Below are positions 60,827 to 64,000 of a DNA stretch of 64,000 nucleotides, piece by piece. Both the position numbers and the translations under genes were made by a program. The stretch covers positions 34,462 to 98,461 of the forward strand of contig NZ_JAJIUJ010000011.1 in assembly GCF_020880415.1 (NCBI RefSeq), given 5' to 3'. Within the stretch, counting starts at the first letter, position 1; each line of letters begins with the position of its first letter. This stretch comes from Xanthomonas euvesicatoria pv. euvesicatoria (GTDB lineage: Bacteria; Pseudomonadota; Gammaproteobacteria; Xanthomonadales; Xanthomonadaceae). A model generated the notes under the pieces. The model saw only the letters and a program-made list of their open reading frames with translations, made no database searches and was not told the origin of the DNA.

Positions 60827-61394
60827 GGCAGGCGCGCTGAATCTGCAATTGGAATCGGTTGCAGGTTTGTCGCGCGCTGCCGCTACCACTCCATTGCGCG
60901 GTGCCCATTGCAAACCCATGCGTGGTTGCCGGCCTCGCCAGCATCGGGCACACGCGACGGTGGCGCGTGTGGCGCGCTCGAATCAGGCCATGGAGCGGCT
61001 CGATGACGATGGTCGCGCGATTACCCACATGCGCCTCGGAATTGTTTCGAGACTATTTTTGTGGTGGCAGCGAAGATGGGACTAAATAATTAATCGGCAC
61101 CTGGTCATTTTGAAATAACTAACAAAAGTATTAGTTATTTATTTCGCATGACTGATTGCGTGCTATGTGTGACGGCAATCGCATTTGAAAGTTGGTTTTT
61201 TCAATAAATTCATCCGGCGTTATCGATCTTTCGATCTCCGCATCTTCTTATTTACTGTGTTGAATCTTTCGCGGTGGAAAACTCCATCGCTGAAGCAAGT
61301 GCGCGCGAATATAAAACCTCAGGGGGACCGTGCGATCTGTTCGTGCGGTGGTCGGTTTTTTACACACCAGACCAAAATGGGGAGTTAGGCGTTA
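60827..61394. other. AT-rich leader region of the adhesin gene
   Basis: 568 bases without a gene. From about 61030 the sequence is strikingly AT-rich compared with the rest of the window. A perfect 10-bp inverted repeat lies at 61113-61140. GGGGAG at 61379-61384 serves as ribosome binding site for the adhesin. Confidence 0.6.
61113..61140. promoter_or_regulatory. Perfect AT-rich inverted repeat upstream of the adhesin
   Basis: AAATAACTAA/TTAGTTATTT separated by 8 bases, about 255 bases before the adhesin ATG. Candidate operator or attenuator. Confidence 0.45.
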
Positions 61395-64000
61395 ATGAAG
61401 CGAATTTATCTGGAGGCTGGTCGCGCGTCTTGTGCTCACGACCAAACGGTGACGCGTGCTCGCACGGTGGGAAATACGCAGGGGAGACTGCCGCGCGACC
61501 ATGCCGGCGGAGTGCTGGCCACGGCAGTGGTGATCGTGTTGTTCGGCATGGCCGGGGCGGCCGGCGCCGCGAGCACACCGGCGGCAGCGACCACGCAGTG
61601 CCAGCTGATCGATGGCAGGCGGCAGTGCCCAGGCGAGGCCGGCACGGTGGCTCAGGTCGCTACTGCAGGAGCCAACGACAGCGCCACGCAAGCGGCAGCA
61701 AGATCCGCCGCCGATGCGCAGATCCCGGCATTCGCGGACGGCGAGGATGCGGTGGCATTGGGCAATGCGAGCAATGCGCTAGGCGATGGAACCATGGCAT
61801 TGGGCGGTGGAAGCCTGGCCTTGGACCGCGACGCGACCGCGATCGGTCATAACGCTGCGGCCGCGGGAGAATCGGCGATTGCGGTTGGCGGCGTAACGAC
61901 CGTGTTTGATTACGATGCCAACGGCTTCGTCATCGGCCAACGCGAACAGGCCACGCAGGCCTCAGGTGTGGGCGCCACGGCTGTGGGCGGTGGTGCGGTA
62001 GCGGGAACGCCGTATGCCAGCGCCATCGGCAGCGGCGCCAGCGCCAGTGGCGTGCAGAGCACGGCGCTGGGGTATCGCGCACAGACTTCCAGCGACGGTG
62101 CCACCGCCGTGGGCGGGCTTTCCAGCGCCAGTGGCTTTCTTTCCACTGCCGGCGGTTATTCCTCGCGCGCCAGCGCAGACACCTCGACCGCATTCGGTTA
62201 CAGGGCGCGAAGCGACGGTGCCAGTAGCGTCGCAGTTGGCGACACCGCGTTGGCCAGCGGAGCACAGAGCGTTGTCGTAGGCGGCGTCAGCAACTTCGGC
62301 TCGATTACCGCAGCGACCGGTCTTGGCGGCATTGCGCTGGGCTCGGGTGCGCAAAGCCAATCCGATTATGCGATTGCCATTGGCTACGATTCCAACGTGT
62401 TTCCGAATGCGCCCGGCAATACCGATGCGGTAGCGATCGGGCACAGCGCCGGGTCGTTCGCACCACGCACCGTGTCATTGGGCGGCTTTGCCCTGGCGTC
62501 CGGCGATGGCGGCATCTCGATCGGACATGGCAGCACCGCTTACAACGAAAATAGCGTGGCGTTAGGCGCGCGTGCGATGACCTCGCAGTTCAATGGCGAC
62601 AGCACCGTCATTGGTGCGGACGCGCAGGCCAACGGCGTGGATGCCGTGGCGATCGGTTACGGCGCGAAGGTGGGATCCTGGGTTGACGATGCCTGGAATC
62701 GTTCGGCATCCAGCGCGGTTGCGCTGGGTGCGCACTCCTATGCGTTTCGCAGCAATACGGTGTCGGTCGGCGATGTGCAAGCCGGCTTGACGCGCCAGAT
62801 CACCAGCGTTGCAGCCGGTACCGAAGCCACCGATGCGGTGAATGTGGCCCAGCTCGATACGGTGCGCGCCGCCACGTCACGCATTGATGGCTATCTGGCA
62901 GTGACGCCGGCCACCACGGACGCAGCGGCGGCATCTGCGCAGGGACAGGGCGCCATGGCACTGGGTGGCGCAAGCAGCGCGCTTGGCGCATCTGCCACCG
63001 CGGTGGGCTTCAATGCCTCCAGCGTTGGCCAGGGCAGTGCTGCGTTGGGTAGCCGTGCGGTTGCTGCCGGCGAGCGCAGCGTAGCGATTGCCTCCGGCAG
63101 CCGTGCCGCGGCCACCGGCGCCAGCGCGATAGGGGCGGACAGCAGCGCCAGCGGCGTGAACAGCACCGCGATGGGCCGGCAGACCAATTCCGTCGGCGAA
63201 AACGGCGTTGCGCTGGGCTACAACGCGTTCGTCCGCGAAAGCGGCAGCAATGCCGTGGCACTGGGCGCGAATGCTGGCGCCAGCGGTGCCGATTCGGTGG
63301 CTCTGGGCTCGGGCTCGCGCACCTACGATGCCAATACGGTGTCGGTGGGCAGCGGCAATGGCCGCGGCGGCCCGGCCACGCGCCGTATCGTCAATGTGGG
63401 TGCGGGCACGATTGCCAGTGCCAGCACCGATGCAATCAATGGCGGCCAGTTGTTCCAGTCGTTGAGCAATGCGGCCAGCTTCCTCGGCGGCGGTGCGGCG
63501 ATCGGTGCGCAAGGCGTATTTGTTGCGCCGACCTACGTGATCCAGGGGGCCAGCTACAACAACGTCGGTGCGGCACTGACGGCGTTGGACAGCAAGGTCA
63601 GCGAGCTGGATGCCCGAGGCGGCGCGGCAACAGCTGCCTCACGTGCATCTGTCGCACGCCTGGCAACGGCGCGCACTGCAGCGGTCGACGCAACAGCCGA
63701 TGGCGTGCAGCCGGCAGCGCTGGCAACCGACGCCACAGCCGACAGTGCCTTGTCGTCTGCAGCGACGGCCACTGCAACTGGGCTTTCCGCAAGCACGGCG
63801 GTGCAGGGCACGCCCACCGCTGCCGTGGACGGCAGCATCACGCCGGCGGCCACGTCCACGGCAGTGGGCACGGCAGCAGTGGCCAACCACGTTACCGGCA
63901 CGGCCATTGGCGGCAGCGCGTATGCGCATGGCCCCAACGACACCGCCATCGGCAGCAATGCCCGCGTCAATGCCGATGGCAGTACGGCGGTGGGTGCCAA
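61395..64000 (+). CDS. YadA/Hia-type trimeric autotransporter adhesin (3' end outside window)
   Basis: The frame from ATG 61395 (GGGGAG upstream) is open for at least 868 codons to the window edge with no stop. The N-terminus (MKRIYLEAGRA, then a hydrophobic AGGVLATAVVIVLFGMAGAAGA) looks like a degenerate extended signal peptide. Head repeats of YadA type with AVALG, AIGxGA and TAVGG begin near residue 115. A first neck lies at about 455-495 (NTVSVGD, then TDAVNVAQLDTVRA), a second head follows, and a second neck at about 650-690 (TDAINGGQLFQSL). An Ala/Thr/Ser-rich stalk (about 730-830) leads into a third set of head repeats. The C-terminal barrel anchor must lie beyond the window. Relatives in Xanthomonas are XadA/YapH adhesins acting in leaf attachment. 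Confidence 0.93.
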   Translation, partial: MKRIYLEAGRASCAHDQTVTRARTVGNTQGRLPRDHAGGVLATAVVIVLFGMAGAAGAASTPAAATTQCQLIDGRRQCPGEAGTVAQVATAGANDSATQAAARSAADAQIPAFADGEDAVALGNASNALGDGTMALGGGSLALDRDATAIGHNAAAAGESAIAVGGVTTVFDYDANGFVIGQREQATQASGVGATAVGGGAVAGTPYASAIGSGASASGVQSTALGYRAQTSSDGATAVGGLSSASGFLSTAGGYSSRASADTSTAFGYRARSDGASSVAVGDTALASGAQSVVVGGVSNFGSITAATGLGGIALGSGAQSQSDYAIAIGYDSNVFPNAPGNTDAVAIGHSAGSFAPRTVSLGGFALASGDGGISIGHGSTAYNENSVALGARAMTSQFNGDSTVIGADAQANGVDAVAIGYGAKVGSWVDDAWNRSASSAVALGAHSYAFRSNTVSVGDVQAGLTRQITSVAAGTEATDAVNVAQLDTVRAATSRIDGYLAVTPATTDAAAASAQGQGAMALGGASSALGASATAVGFNASSVGQGSAALGSRAVAAGERSVAIASGSRAAATGASAIGADSSASGVNSTAMGRQTNSVGENGVALGYNAFVRESGSNAVALGANAGASGADSVALGSGSRTYDANTVSVGSGNGRGGPATRRIVNVGAGTIASASTDAINGGQLFQSLSNAASFLGGGAAIGAQGVFVAPTYVIQGASYNNVGAALTALDSKVSELDARGGAATAASRASVARLATARTAAVDATADGVQPAALATDATADSALSSAATATATGLSASTAVQGTPTAAVDGSITPAATSTAVGTAAVANHVTGTAIGGSAYAHGPNDTAIGSNARVNADGSTAVGA

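Noticed and set aside
56522..60919. A 1465-codon open frame antisense to purL
   Set aside because: Complement of a GC-rich gene with strong third-position GC bias; translation is His/Arg/Gln-rich without domains, while purL on the other strand has complete active sites.

Overview
The window is a GC-rich gammaproteobacterial chromosome segment, almost certainly Xanthomonas. Three things point there. An O-antigen cluster of wxc type abuts etfA/etfB and is followed by rmlBACD, ugd, xanA/xanB and a CoA-transferase pair. Housekeeping genes carry xanthomonad features such as a 448-residue XanA with Ser97 and a 467-residue bifunctional XanB. A plant-cell-wall-degrading pectate lyase, a large TonB-dependent receptor and a YadA-type adhesin are also present. 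No rRNA, tRNA, CRISPR array or intact insertion sequence was found.

Region 1 (1-12.6 kb) is the O-antigen locus, with a softer, less GC-rich composition than the rest. Rightward genes encode a WbdD-like methyltransferase/kinase (5' end outside the window), a tandem GT4 glycosyltransferase, and Gmd plus Rmd, which make GDP-D-rhamnose. A convergent leftward operon (WxcK-L-M-N-O type) encodes an aminotransferase, a GtrB-like glycosyltransferase, a fused acetyltransferase/ketoisomerase, a GtrA-like flippase and a polytopic GT-C-like protein. The simplest reading is a D-rhamnan chain, end-capped by the WbdD homologue and decorated in the periplasm with a 3-acetamido-3,6-dideoxyhexose.

Region 2 (13.1-26.3 kb) supplies precursors and electron-transfer functions: etfBA, rmlBACD (dTDP-L-rhamnose; RmlB also feeds the amino sugar), ugd (UDP-glucuronate), xanAB (sugar phosphates and GDP-mannose, the Gmd substrate), a 3-oxoacid CoA-transferase pair, and the ETF:ubiquinone oxidoreductase that accepts electrons from EtfAB.

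Region 3 (26.4-41.8 kb) holds alkB; an MCE lipid-transport operon (mlaE with fused STAS domain, mlaF, mlaD, auxiliary lipoprotein); a ThrE-like exporter; an H-NS-family protein; proS; a DUF4124 protein; pssA; a probable holD followed by rimI; a pectate lyase ending at an apparent amber mutation; and slt.

Region 4 (42-64 kb) holds a TonB-dependent receptor; a tightly overlapping pepA-membrane protein-holC-valS operon; divergent lptF-lptG; an RDD protein; xerD; a DsbC with a lipobox; purL; and, behind an AT-rich leader, a trimeric autotransporter adhesin that runs off the right edge.

The most unusual signal is a family of inverted repeats built from the heptamer GGGATT(C/G). Copies lie between genes, over the mlaF start codon, and twice in frame inside purL. 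A second family of about 130-bp intergenic repeats occurs at 27.3 and 45.0 kb.
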